In this document: positions 32,078 to 40,116 of the stretch, piece after piece
How positions within the stretch are numbered: position 1 is the stretch's first letter
How the letters are laid out: each line of letters starts with the position of its first letter
Source: Bauldia sp965232525
Lineage (GTDB): Bacteria > Pseudomonadota > Alphaproteobacteria > Rhizobiales > Kaistiaceae
DNA: 64,000 nt
Assembly (NCBI RefSeq): GCF_965232525.1
Contig: NZ_OZ246980.1
Location: 4,092,001 to 4,156,000, forward strand
Direction of reading: 5' to 3'
The notes under the pieces: generated by a model
Databases searched by the model: none
What the model was told of the DNA's origin: nothing
Seen by the model: the letters and a program-made list of their open reading frames with translations, nothing else
Made by a program: the position numbers and the translations under genes

Positions 32078-33196
32078 GTGTCGTCGCGGGCCCGAGGGGT
32101 CAGGCATCGCGGTTGGCGACACGGTTGCGTGGGTGGAGTGACCGCGTCCATGGTGCGATCGACAAGACGGCCGCGTCCGTCAAAGCCGACGATGACGATT
32201 CGGGTGATGGTTGCCGGGGTCGCGTTGGCGTTCTCGTCCTCGGAAATCGCCAATCTGATCCCTGGCGAAAACGGAACAATCCCGGGCCTTTCGGCCAGCG
32301 CGGCGACCACCGTCGCCGTCCGGGCGCCGACCGAGATTTCCTTCCACCGCATTCATCGCGGCGCCAAGGCCGACCGGCGTTATTACCGCCGCGAGGATAT
32401 CCGCGCCGGCTACATCCACACCGTATCCCTGTTCGATCCGATCGAGGCCGGCCCCAACCGGTCGCGCATGGCCTTCGTATTGACCGCGCAGCAGAAGGCC
32501 CGCGCCATCGCGATCGCCAAGGCCGAGGCCGAAGCGGCGAAGCGGGCCGCGACCACCGTTGCCGCCGCCGAAGCTGAAGCGAGTGCCGGCCCGGCCGGCA
32601 AGGTTGGCGCGGAGACCACCGGCGGTGTGATCGTCGCCTACGCCCCGGCGTCGGATCCGGTCACCGACGCGCCGTTCGACGCGGTAATCGCCGACGGTTC
32701 CCTCGATCCACATGTGATGATCCCCGGCGTCGCTGCGACTCATGCCTGGGTCAACAAGCCGCTGCCGGCCGCGGCACGCTCGGCGAGCGAACTCAAATGC
32801 CTCGCCACCGCCATCTATTTCGAGGCCCGCGGCGAGCCGGAGGAAGGCCAGATCGCCGTCGCCCAGGTGGTGCTCAACCGGCTGAAGAACCCGACCTATC
32901 CGAACACCGTCTGTGGTGTTGTCTACCAGAACAAGCACCGCCGCAATCGTTGCCAGTTCTCCTTCGCCTGCGACGGGCGCCGCGACCGGATCACCGACAG
33001 CCGCTCGTGGGGCGTCGCTGAGGAGCTCGCCAAGAAGGCGGTCGAGCAGCAGGCCGACACCTTCCTCGAGGAGGTCGGCTCGTCGACCCACTACCACGCC
33101 ACCTATGTGCGTCCTCGCTGGGCCCGGCGGATGAAGCAGTCCGACAAGATCGGCCGCCACATCTTCTACAACACCTACCGCGGCGGCTGGAGCTGA
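32078..33196 (+). CDS. SleB-type cell wall hydrolase
   Basis: A 372-aa protein ending in a Hydrolase_2/SleB domain (about residues 240-370): 'LKCLATAIYFEARGEPEEGQ', 'IAVAQVVLNRLKNPTYPNTV', 'CQFSFACDGRRDRI' and 'HYHATYVRPRWAR'. Its first Glu region matches the lytic-transglycosylase-like catalytic site of the family. The N-terminus is Arg-rich followed by a hydrophobic stretch ('TIRVMVAGVALAFSSSEIA'), a possible signal anchor. A charged Ala/Lys/Glu linker lies at ~145-180. The start is uncertain: GTG 32078 (longest), ATG 32150 or ATG 32192. It probably remodels peptidoglycan in the periplasm. Confidence 0.88.
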   Translation: MSSRARGVRHRGWRHGCVGGVTASMVRSTRRPRPSKPTMTIRVMVAGVALAFSSSEIANLIPGENGTIPGLSASAATTVAVRAPTEISFHRIHRGAKADRRYYRREDIRAGYIHTVSLFDPIEAGPNRSRMAFVLTAQQKARAIAIAKAEAEAAKRAATTVAAAEAEASAGPAGKVGAETTGGVIVAYAPASDPVTDAPFDAVIADGSLDPHVMIPGVAATHAWVNKPLPAAARSASELKCLATAIYFEARGEPEEGQIAVAQVVLNRLKNPTYPNTVCGVVYQNKHRRNRCQFSFACDGRRDRITDSRSWGVAEELAKKAVEQQADTFLEEVGSSTHYHATYVRPRWARRMKQSDKIGRHIFYNTYRGGWS

Positions 33197-33778
33197 GTCC
33201 CGGGGCGCCGCGCGCCGGCAGTCAACATCATCCTACCTCCTCATGCTGAGGCGCTTCATCATCCCACCTCCTCATGCTGAGGCGCTTCGCGGAGCGAAGC
33301 CTCGAAGCACGCACACTGGTGCCGCGCGGGTTTCCTCGCCTTGCAGGAGAGAGCCAGCCCCGGCTCGATCGGGGATGGCGAGGCTTGGCGGCGGAGCCGG
33401 TTTAGCCGAGCTTGGTGCGGGGTGTTGGCCGTGCCCACATCGTCCTCCAATCGCCGCCGCCGCCCTTCCTCCCTGTCGTCCTCCGGCTCGACCGGAGGAC
33501 CCATCGAAGCCGTTGCTCCGATGAAGATCGTGACGCCGGCGCTGGCGCCTCACTGCACAGCCACGCACCGGCGATACCGGGTCCTCTGGTCAAGCCAGAG
33601 GACGACGGCAGCGATACTCCACTGTCGCGCGTGAACACCGCCGGCAACGCCCGCACCGAACGCCAATCTCCCGACCGATCGCCGCTCAGACATCTGTCTG
33701 GCGGTCCAGCCGCTGAAGGCTTATTGTGGCCACCCAAGAACGGCTGATGCCCGACACCCTGAACAGGAGGAACGTCCA
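33197..33778. repeat. Repeat-rich intergenic region upstream of RTX pair
   Basis: Holds two head-to-tail copies of a 'CTCATGCTGAGGCGCTTC' unit (~33238-33312), a 'cccggctcgatcggggat' stem (~33356), a paired palindromic element (33475-33606), and from ~33655 a promoter-proximal stretch 'cgccaatctcccgaccgatc' that is repeated before the next RTX gene (~35110). No gene is supported. Confidence 0.75.
33475..33606. repeat. Paired palindromic (REPIN-like) element A2
   Basis: A 132-bp element with left end GTCGTCCTCCGGCTCGACCG followed by 'gaggacccatcgaagccg', and right end GGTCCTCTGGTCAAGCCAGA followed by 'ggacgac'. The interior shares the 'ttgctccgatgaagatcg' type sequence with copies A1 and A3. 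Confidence 0.78.
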
Positions 33779-34894
33779 ATGCCTACACAAAAGACCGACA
33801 TCCTCGACGTTGACGATGATCAAATTGGGATTTTGTTCTCGAAAGCAAACCAGAAATGGAAGATCAATGAAGATGTTTTCGTAGGAGCATCGGATATTGC
33901 CGTTGCCAGTGAATTTAAGAAGAGCAAATTGATTAACAAAGGCGACCTTTTTGGGAACAATAACGGCGTATTTTTCGCGAATGACAAAAGTATCTTGATC
34001 AACAAGAAAGAAGGCTCGATCCTTTCGGAACTTGGCGTTGAATTTTCTAGCATTGCCACTATAAACAAAGGAACTGTGGAGAATTACGGTGCTATTCGCG
34101 GCTTGGACGAGGTCGGTATCCGTGTTGATGACGTAACTAAATTTGAGCTAAGCAACTACGGTCAGATTGTCGGATTTGAAGTCGGCGCGATTTTTCTGGA
34201 GATTCCGGAGGGAGGGCCAAAAGTCGAGAATGAGGGCTTAATTAAGACGATCAGCCCGGGCGAAAATGCAGGCGTTTATATGGACTACAGCCCGAACGCC
34301 AAGTTGACGGTGATCAACAAAGCGGACGGGACGATCAAAGGCATGTACTCGGTTGGGGTCGAGGATGGCCGACTCGACCTTGAAAACCATGGAAAACTCA
34401 AAGGCGATGTTGTAGCCGATGGTACCGACAAGTCGGACAAGGTCATCAATAAGGGCGACATCCAGGGTAGTGTCTTCCTTGGCAGCGGAGACGACACTTA
34501 CAAAAACAAAGGCGGCGAAGCCGGCAGGATTTTCAGCGGTGACGGCAACGATAAACTCACGGCTGGAAACAGCAAAGACAAGTTCGTTTTCTTTGGCCCG
34601 CTGGATGCGGCGACCAATGTCGACCGGATCAAGGAGTTCGAGTCAGGCAAGGACAAGCTCCTTCTCGACCAGGCCGTCTTCACGTCCCTGACCGGTCCGG
34701 GTGGGCTCGAAAGCTCGGAGTTCCGTAAATCGAAGAACGCCAAGGACAACGACGACTACATCCTCTACCACAAGAATTCCGGCCGGCTCTGGTACGACGA
34801 GAATGCAGACGGTGCCGGCGGGAAAGTCCTGATCGCACGGCTCGACGAGGGGCAGAAACTCAACGCCGACGACTTCAACGTGATCGTGGCATAG
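33779..34894 (+). CDS. RTX-related NxG-repeat protein, tandem copy 1
   Basis: A 371-aa protein. The N-terminal ~235 residues are 'N.G.I.g' beta-helix repeats ('SKLINKGDLFGNNNGVFF', 'NYGAIRGLDEVGIR', 'NEGLIKTISPGENAG'). A segment 'GDDTYKNKGGEAGRIFSGDG' follows, then the shared C-terminal module 'SEFRKSKNAKDNDDYILYHK', 'LWYDENADGAGGK' and 'DDFNVIVA'. AGGAGG lies 8 nt before ATG 33779. The first ~700 nt are AT-rich with A/T-ending codons, while the last ~330 nt are GC-rich like the rest of the genome. That points to a mosaic origin. Predicted type I-secreted. Confidence 0.83.
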   Translation: MPTQKTDILDVDDDQIGILFSKANQKWKINEDVFVGASDIAVASEFKKSKLINKGDLFGNNNGVFFANDKSILINKKEGSILSELGVEFSSIATINKGTVENYGAIRGLDEVGIRVDDVTKFELSNYGQIVGFEVGAIFLEIPEGGPKVENEGLIKTISPGENAGVYMDYSPNAKLTVINKADGTIKGMYSVGVEDGRLDLENHGKLKGDVVADGTDKSDKVINKGDIQGSVFLGSGDDTYKNKGGEAGRIFSGDGNDKLTAGNSKDKFVFFGPLDAATNVDRIKEFESGKDKLLLDQAVFTSLTGPGGLESSEFRKSKNAKDNDDYILYHKNSGRLWYDENADGAGGKVLIARLDEGQKLNADDFNVIVA

Positions 34895-35235
34895 CCAAAC
34901 GCTGCCGGATGACGCGGCTCCACCCTCTCCCGGCCCCGGGAGAGGGACTGCGGTGTTGGCGACGTAAAGCGCGGTAGCGCTGCTCCAGTTGTTTCCTCTT
35001 CCGCGGGCAAGAGCGAGAAATGTCCTCTCCCCGCGGGAGAGAGCCCGCCCCGACTCGATCGGGGGACCAGCGAGGCCTCACTGTCGCACGCTAGCGGCGC
35101 CGGCACCGAGTACCAATCTCCCAACCGATCACCGTTCAGACATTTGTCTGGCGACGCAACGGCCGAAGGCGTATTGTCGCTGTCCGAAAATCGGCCCCGG
35201 CCAGTGCACAACATTCTGAGTGGGAGAAACGTCTC
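34895..35235. repeat. Intergenic repeat/promoter duplicate between RTX copies
   Basis: About 340 bp. 'ccctctcccggccccgggag' (~34923) is a REP stem, a variant of which follows the second copy (~36384). From ~35100 the sequence 'taccaatctcccaaccgatc' and 'gttcagacatttgtctggcg' parallels the region before the first copy (~33660-33700). The promoter region was therefore duplicated with the gene. Confidence 0.7.
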
Positions 35236-36354
35236 ATGCCTACACAAAAGAACGACATCTTCGCGTTTGACGGCAATGGAATAGGGATTCTGTTCTCAAA
35301 ACCAGACCAGAAGTGGAAGATCAACGAAGGCGTCTTCATAGCGGCAGGCAATATTGCCGTTGCCAGTGAATTTGAGAAGAGCAAGCTGATAAATAAAGGC
35401 GAGTTATTCTCAAATAACGTCGGTGTGATCTTCACCAAAGACGATAGCAATTTTATTAACAAAAAAGAAGGCTCGATCCTATCAGGAAGAGGCGTCGAAT
35501 TCTCGAATGGTAGCACTATTGATAAAGGATCTGTTGAGAATCACGGTGTTATTCGCGGACTCAACGACTATGGCGTCGTTGCTGAGGACGTGACCAAATT
35601 TGAGCTGAGCAACTACGGCAAGATTGTTGGAACCGAGATCGGCGCGGCTTTTGACAGTATTCTCGAAAAGGGGCCGAAAGTCGAGAATGAAGGATTGATC
35701 AAGTCAATTGGCCCAGGAGAAAATGCGGCCGTCTATATGAATGATAGCTCGGACGTCAAATTGACTGTGATCAACAAAGCGGACGGGACGATTGAGGGCC
35801 TGTACTCGATTGTCGTCGACGACGGTCGGCTCGACCTTAAGAATCACGGAAAACTCAAAGGCGATGTTATACTCGATAGCACCGGTAAATCCGACAAGAT
35901 CATCAACAAGGGCGATATTAAGGGTCAAGTCTTCCTAGGTTCGGGTGACGACACCTATAAAAACAAGGACGGCAAGGCCGGCAAAATCTTCAGCCAGGAC
36001 GGCAATGACAAACTCACGGCCGGAAACAGCAAGGACAAATTCGCTTTCATTGGCCCGCTCGATGCGGCAACCAATGTCGACCGGATCAAGGAATTCGAGT
36101 CGGGCAAGGACAAGTTCTTCCTCGATCAGAATGTGTTTACAGCGTTGACCGGTCCGGGTGGCCTCGAAAGCTCCGAATTCCGGAAGTCAAAGAACGCTAA
36201 GGACAACGACGACTTCATGCTCTACCACAAGAATTCCGGCCGGCTCTGGTACGACGCGGATGCCGACGGTGTCGGTGGGAAGGTCCTGATTGCAAGGCTC
36301 GACGAGGGCCAGAAACTCAACGCCGACGACTTCGAGGTGGCTCTCTTCGCATAG
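35236..36354 (+). CDS. RTX-related NxG-repeat protein, tandem copy 2
   Basis: A 372-aa paralogue of the preceding gene, aligned along its whole length (both begin MPTQK). The N-terminal repeats, e.g. 'SKLINKGELFSNNVGVIF' and 'NHGVIRGLNDYGVV', are followed by 'GDDTYKNKDGKAGKIFSQDG' and the shared C-terminal module 'SEFRKSKNAKDNDDFMLYHK' and 'LWYDADADGVGGK'. GGGAGAAACG precedes ATG 35236. As in copy 1, the 5' two thirds are AT-rich and the 3' third GC-rich. Divergence is concentrated in the N-terminal repeats, as expected of surface-exposed regions under change. Predicted secreted; no exporter is adjacent. Confidence 0.83.
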   Translation: MPTQKNDIFAFDGNGIGILFSKPDQKWKINEGVFIAAGNIAVASEFEKSKLINKGELFSNNVGVIFTKDDSNFINKKEGSILSGRGVEFSNGSTIDKGSVENHGVIRGLNDYGVVAEDVTKFELSNYGKIVGTEIGAAFDSILEKGPKVENEGLIKSIGPGENAAVYMNDSSDVKLTVINKADGTIEGLYSIVVDDGRLDLKNHGKLKGDVILDSTGKSDKIINKGDIKGQVFLGSGDDTYKNKDGKAGKIFSQDGNDKLTAGNSKDKFAFIGPLDAATNVDRIKEFESGKDKFFLDQNVFTALTGPGGLESSEFRKSKNAKDNDDFMLYHKNSGRLWYDADADGVGGKVLIARLDEGQKLNADDFEVALFA

Positions 36355-36690
36355 CCGACACGCTGCCGGCTGACGCGGCTCTTCCCTCTCCCGGAGCCGG
36401 GAGAGGGACTACGGTGTTGGCACTGGGCGCCAATCTCCCAGCCCGGAGATGGGAAGAGAGTTCGGCTGAGCCACTACCGAGAACGCCCCTCTCAGCCGTT
36501 GCCGAAGACGGCGAAGCTCGGCCTCGCGACGCGACCCGCGCCGCCCTCGCATCGCCGCCGCCCCTCCTCCCTGTCGTCCTCCGACTTGTGTGGCAAGCCG
36601 GAGGACGACGCGGTGCGGGATTGACACCCACCCCCTCATGCTGAGGAGCGGCCGAAGGCGGCCTCGAAGCACGCACCACCGCACCCCCCC
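36355..36690. repeat. Repeat-rich intergenic region after RTX pair
   Basis: No gene. It holds a REP stem at ~36384-36408, 'gcgccaatctcccagcccgg' at ~36428 (resembling the start of the duplicated RTX promoter unit), a collapsed paired palindrome at 36573-36609 (left and right ends with no spacer), and a 'CTCATGCTGAGGAGC...CTCGAAGCACGCAC' unit at ~36633-36680. Confidence 0.7.
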
Positions 36691-37548
36691 TCACCCCGCC
36701 GCCACGTCCAGGCCGACGTCCAGCGACGGTGCGGAGTGGGTGATCCAGCCGGACGAGATGCGGTCGACGCCGGTTTCGGCGATGGCCGCCACCGTCTCCC
36801 GGGTGACGTTGCCCGACGCCTCGGCGATCGCCCGGCCATCGATGATCGCCACCGCCGCGCGCAACGTATCCGGCGTCATGTTGTCGAGGAGCACAGCATC
36901 CGGTTCGGCGGCCATCGCCGCATGCAACTGCTCGAGGGTGTCGACCTCGACCTCGACCTTGACCAGATGGCCCGCGAAGGCGCGCGCCGCTTCGATCGCC
37001 GCCGCGACGCCGCCGGCGACCGCGATGTGGTTGTCCTTGATCAGCACCGCGTCGTCGAGGCCGAAGCGGTGGTTGGCGCCGCCGCCGCAGCGCACCGCGT
37101 ATTTCTCCAGCGCGCGCAGGCCCGGTGTCGTCTTGCGGGTGTCGCAGATGCGGGCGCCGGTGTGCGCCACCCGCTCGACCAGGTCGCGGGTCGCCGTGGC
37201 GATGCCGGAGAGGTGGCCGAGGAAGTTGAGCGCCACCCGTTCGGCGGCAAGGATCGTCCGCGCCGGCCCGTCGATCCTGGCGATGCCGTCGCCGGCGCCG
37301 ACCGCCGCGCCATCGCCGCACTCCACGACGAACCGCACCGCCGGATCGACCGCCCGGAACGTCGCCGCGGCCAGCGGCACGCCGGCGATCACCCCGGGCG
37401 TGCGCGCCGCGATCGTGCCGCTCGCCCGTGCCTCGGCGGGAATCGTTGCATCCGAGGTGATGTCGCCGGCCCGGCCGAGATCTTCCTTCAACGCGGCCGC
37501 CACCACGTCGTCGACCAGCAGTCGGGGCAGGACCGGCAGCTCGGTCAT
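36691..37548 (-). CDS. nadC: Quinolinate phosphoribosyltransferase
   Basis: A 285-aa NadC. It converts quinolinate + PRPP to nicotinate mononucleotide, the third step of de novo NAD synthesis. Signature segments are 'ALKEDLGRAGDITSDATIPA', 'ALNFLGHLSGIATATRDLVE', 'ARICDTRKTTPGLRALEKYA', 'CGGGANHRFGLDDAVLIKDN' and 'VEVEVDTLEQ', which contain the quinolinate-binding Arg/His/Lys residues. ATG 37548 overlaps the stop of the upstream VOC gene (ATGA). It is the last gene of nadA-GNAT-nadB-VOC-nadC. Likely controlled by NadQ through the palindrome upstream of nadA. Confidence 0.96.
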   Translation of the reverse strand: MTELPVLPRLLVDDVVAAALKEDLGRAGDITSDATIPAEARASGTIAARTPGVIAGVPLAAATFRAVDPAVRFVVECGDGAAVGAGDGIARIDGPARTILAAERVALNFLGHLSGIATATRDLVERVAHTGARICDTRKTTPGLRALEKYAVRCGGGANHRFGLDDAVLIKDNHIAVAGGVAAAIEAARAFAGHLVKVEVEVDTLEQLHAAMAAEPDAVLLDNMTPDTLRAAVAIIDGRAIAEASGNVTRETVAAIAETGVDRISSGWITHSAPSLDVGLDVAAG

Positions 37549-37952
37549 GGCGCGTCCTCTTGCGGCAGCGCTCGCTCGCCGATGTGCTCGGCGACCATCA
37601 CCAGATATCCGTCCGGGTCCTGCACGAAAAGCTCGCGCTGCCCGCCTTCCCGGTCGCCCCATCGCCGCCAGACCTCGCGGATATCGCCATAGAGCGGCCA
37701 CGCGCGCGCCGACAGGGCGTCCGCGACCACGGCGAGATTGTGGACGTAGACCTGGAATAGGGCGCCCCGCCCGTAGGGCGTTTCCATCGGCCCCGTCTCG
37801 AAACGCCCGTGCCGCTGGCAGAGCATCACCTGCGCGCCCTCTATTCGTTCGAGGTAGACAAAACCGGGGCGGCTGAAAGCGACACCGAACCCGAGAAGGT
37901 TGCGCCAGAACCGAAGGCTGCGGTCGAGGTCGGACATATGGAGTTCGACCAT
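37545..37952 (-). CDS. VOC-family (glyoxalase/bleomycin-resistance-like) protein
   Basis: A 135-aa single-domain VOC protein within the nad operon. Features are 'MVELHMSDLDRSLRFWRNLL', 'GFVYLERIEGAQVMLCQRHG' and 'GQRELFVQDPDGYLVMVAEH', the last carrying the usual Glu metal ligand region. I chose ATG 37952, 40 nt after nadB; a longer frame to 38036 overlaps nadB. Its stop overlaps the nadC start. It may be a passenger or a metabolite-repair enzyme for NAD intermediates; the position is suggestive only. Confidence 0.85.
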   Translation of the reverse strand: MVELHMSDLDRSLRFWRNLLGFGVAFSRPGFVYLERIEGAQVMLCQRHGRFETGPMETPYGRGALFQVYVHNLAVVADALSARAWPLYGDIREVWRRWGDREGGQRELFVQDPDGYLVMVAEHIGERALPQEDAP

Positions 37953-37992
37953 CAAGCGCGGCCAGCCGCTCCGCGGCGGCGCTTCTGCCGCC

Positions 37993-39603
37993 TCACCCAA
38001 CCAGCGCTCCCTCGGGCCTTCCGGCACCCGGCACACCGGGCACCGCCTCGGCGTCGGTCAGCGTCAGGAAGCTGCGGCGGCGCCAGGCTTCGATCGGCTC
38101 GGGGAAGTCGGCGCGCTCGTGGCCGCCGCGGCTTTCCTCGCGGGCGAGCGCGGCGGTGGCGATCATTCGCGCCGCCACCAGCATGTTGGCGAACCGGGCC
38201 GAATCGTTGTCGGCTTCCAGCGTCGCGATCGTCGCAAGCGCTGCGATCAGGCCGTCGCGATCGCGCACCACGGCGACGTGGTGGGCCATGGCCTCGCGCA
38301 GCGTTCGCACCGCGTCCCCGTCCGGCGGCCCTGCCTCGCCGCCGGGGACCACCGCCGGCCGCATGGTTTCGGGCACCGGATCGTGCTCCGCGACATCGTC
38401 GGCCACCCGCGCGGCGAACACCACCGCTTCGAGCAGCGAGTTGGAGGCGAGCCGGTTGGCGCCGTGAGCGCCGGTCGAGGCGACCTCGCCGCAGGCCCAT
38501 AGCCCGTCGATGGTGGTGCGGCCGGAGGCATCGGTCAGCACCCCGCCCATGTGGTAGTGGGCGGCCGGCGCCACTGGGATCGGCTCGCGCGTCGGATCGA
38601 TCCCCGCCGCCATGCAGGACGCGTAGACGGTCGGGAACACCTCGTCCATGCGCTCGCCGACCGCCTCGCGGCAGTCGAGATAGGCGCCACGGCCGGCGGT
38701 GACTTCCTCGTGGATCGCGCGGGCGACGATGTCGCGCGGCGCGAGTTCGGCGTCGGCATGACGCGCCGTCATGAACCGCTCGCCGGCATCGTTGATCAGG
38801 GTTGCGCCCTCGCCGCGCAGCGCCTCGGTGGCGAGCGGCGCCGGGTCACGGCCGACCGCGATCGCGGTCGGATGGAACTGCACGAATTCGGGATCGGCGA
38901 TCACCGCACCGGCCCGCGCCGCCATGCCGAGACCGGCGCCTTCCGATTCCGGCGGGTTGGTGGTCACCGCGTAGAGGTAGCCAACGCCACCGGTGGCGAG
39001 CACCAGTGAGCGCGCCGGATAGAGCACCGGCGGACCGCCGGTGGCGGGACGGGCGATGATGCCGCCGACACGCTTGCCTTGCAGCGCGATGGACTCGCCG
39101 ACATAGCCTTCGATCAGCCGGATCGACGGCGTCTCTCTCACGGCGCGCACCAATGCCGCCATGATCGCCGCACCGGCCATGTCGCCCTTGACGTGGATCA
39201 CCCGCCGCTCGCTGTGGGCGGCTTCCCGCGACATGAGCAGATGCCCTTCGAGGTCGCGATCGAACGGCACCCCGTATGCGAGCAGGTCGTGGACCCGCGC
39301 CGCCGCGTCGGCGACCATCGAGCGCGCGATCTTCACGTCGACGATGCCCGCGCCGGCGCCGATCGTGTCGGCGAGGTGCTGCGCGATCGAATCGCCCGGC
39401 GCTATCGCCGCGGCGATGCCGCCTTGCGCCCAGGTCGACGATGCCCCCTCGCCGATCGGCGCGGTAGCGAGGATCGACACCGGTCGCGGCGCCAGGCTCA
39501 GCGCGCAGAACAGGCCGGCGAGCCCGCCGCCGACGATCACCACGTCGTCGCTGCGCTCCGGCGGCTGGCCGGGGAACAGCTCGGCCTGGGTCGCGTCAAG
39601 CAT
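37993..39603 (-). CDS. nadB: L-aspartate oxidase
   Basis: A 536-aa FAD-dependent L-aspartate oxidase, producing iminoaspartate for NadA. Motifs are the dinucleotide fold 'VVIVGGGLAGLFCAL', 'STWAQGGIAAAIAPGDSIAQ', 'ERRVIHVKGDMAGAAIMAAL', 'EFVQFHPTAI', 'ALRGEGATLINDAGERFM', 'PAAHYHMGGVLTDASGRTTI' and 'GLWACGEVASTGAHGANRLA' followed by 'SNSLLEAVVF'. ATG 39603 overlaps the upstream GNAT stop by 8 nt (ATGCTTGA), indicating translational coupling. Acts in the cytosol with NadA. Confidence 0.97.
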   Translation of the reverse strand: MLDATQAELFPGQPPERSDDVVIVGGGLAGLFCALSLAPRPVSILATAPIGEGASSTWAQGGIAAAIAPGDSIAQHLADTIGAGAGIVDVKIARSMVADAAARVHDLLAYGVPFDRDLEGHLLMSREAAHSERRVIHVKGDMAGAAIMAALVRAVRETPSIRLIEGYVGESIALQGKRVGGIIARPATGGPPVLYPARSLVLATGGVGYLYAVTTNPPESEGAGLGMAARAGAVIADPEFVQFHPTAIAVGRDPAPLATEALRGEGATLINDAGERFMTARHADAELAPRDIVARAIHEEVTAGRGAYLDCREAVGERMDEVFPTVYASCMAAGIDPTREPIPVAPAAHYHMGGVLTDASGRTTIDGLWACGEVASTGAHGANRLASNSLLEAVVFAARVADDVAEHDPVPETMRPAVVPGGEAGPPDGDAVRTLREAMAHHVAVVRDRDGLIAALATIATLEADNDSARFANMLVAARMIATAALAREESRGGHERADFPEPIEAWRRRSFLTLTDAEAVPGVPGAGRPEGALVG

Positions 39604-40084
39604 TGGCCTCGCCTTCGGCGGCACCGAGCGCCTTGGTCATCGGATGGCACGCGACACCGAAGCGCGGCTCGGCCGGGCCGTTGTCGACCCAACCGGCGGA
39701 ACGATAGAACCGACGGGCGGTGCAGGTACTCGACAGCCGGGCCACCGTAATCCCCCGCGCGCGCATCGCCTGCTCCATATGGCTGAGCAGGGCCTTGCTC
39801 ACGCCGGACAGCCGCGCTTCGGGCGCGACGTAGTTCAACCGAACCTCACCGTCGTCGCCATAGCACCCGACGCCGACCACAAGGCCGGCACGCTCGGCGA
39901 CCACCAGATGATGGGCGGGATCATCGATCCAGGTCCGCACCGTGTCGGGCGCCTTGTTGGCGGTCCAGCTTTCGATGTTGGCAGGCTCGCCGCCATGGTC
40001 CTGGTCGCAGAGCTCGGTGATCGAAGCGATGAGCACACGGCTCATCGCTTCCGCATCGCGCGGTTCCGCTTCACGAATCTCCAT
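39596..40084 (-). CDS. GNAT-family N-acetyltransferase inside nad operon
   Basis: A 162-aa GNAT protein: 'MEIREAEPRDAEAMSRVLIA', 'HHLVVAERAGLVVGVGCYGD', 'RLNYVAPEARLSGVSKALLS' (the acetyl-CoA pyrophosphate-binding region, with R-x-x-G-x-S variation) and 'ARRFYRSAGWVDNGPAE'. ATG 40084 is chosen, with GGAAGGGG upstream. The stop overlaps the nadB start. Insertion of an acetyltransferase between nadA and nadB is not the classical nadABC order. It may be a passenger or act on a pathway-related amine; no direct evidence. Confidence 0.87.
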   Translation of the reverse strand: MEIREAEPRDAEAMSRVLIASITELCDQDHGGEPANIESWTANKAPDTVRTWIDDPAHHLVVAERAGLVVGVGCYGDDGEVRLNYVAPEARLSGVSKALLSHMEQAMRARGITVARLSSTCTARRFYRSAGWVDNGPAEPRFGVACHPMTKALGAAEGEANA

Positions 40085-40116
40085 GAGACAGCGCCCCTTC
40101 CGAGGGTTGGAACCCG

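Noticed and set aside
33238..33312. Possible CRISPR-like short direct repeats
   Set aside because: Only two adjacent units with no regular unique spacers, belonging to a dispersed REP family. No cas genes in the window.
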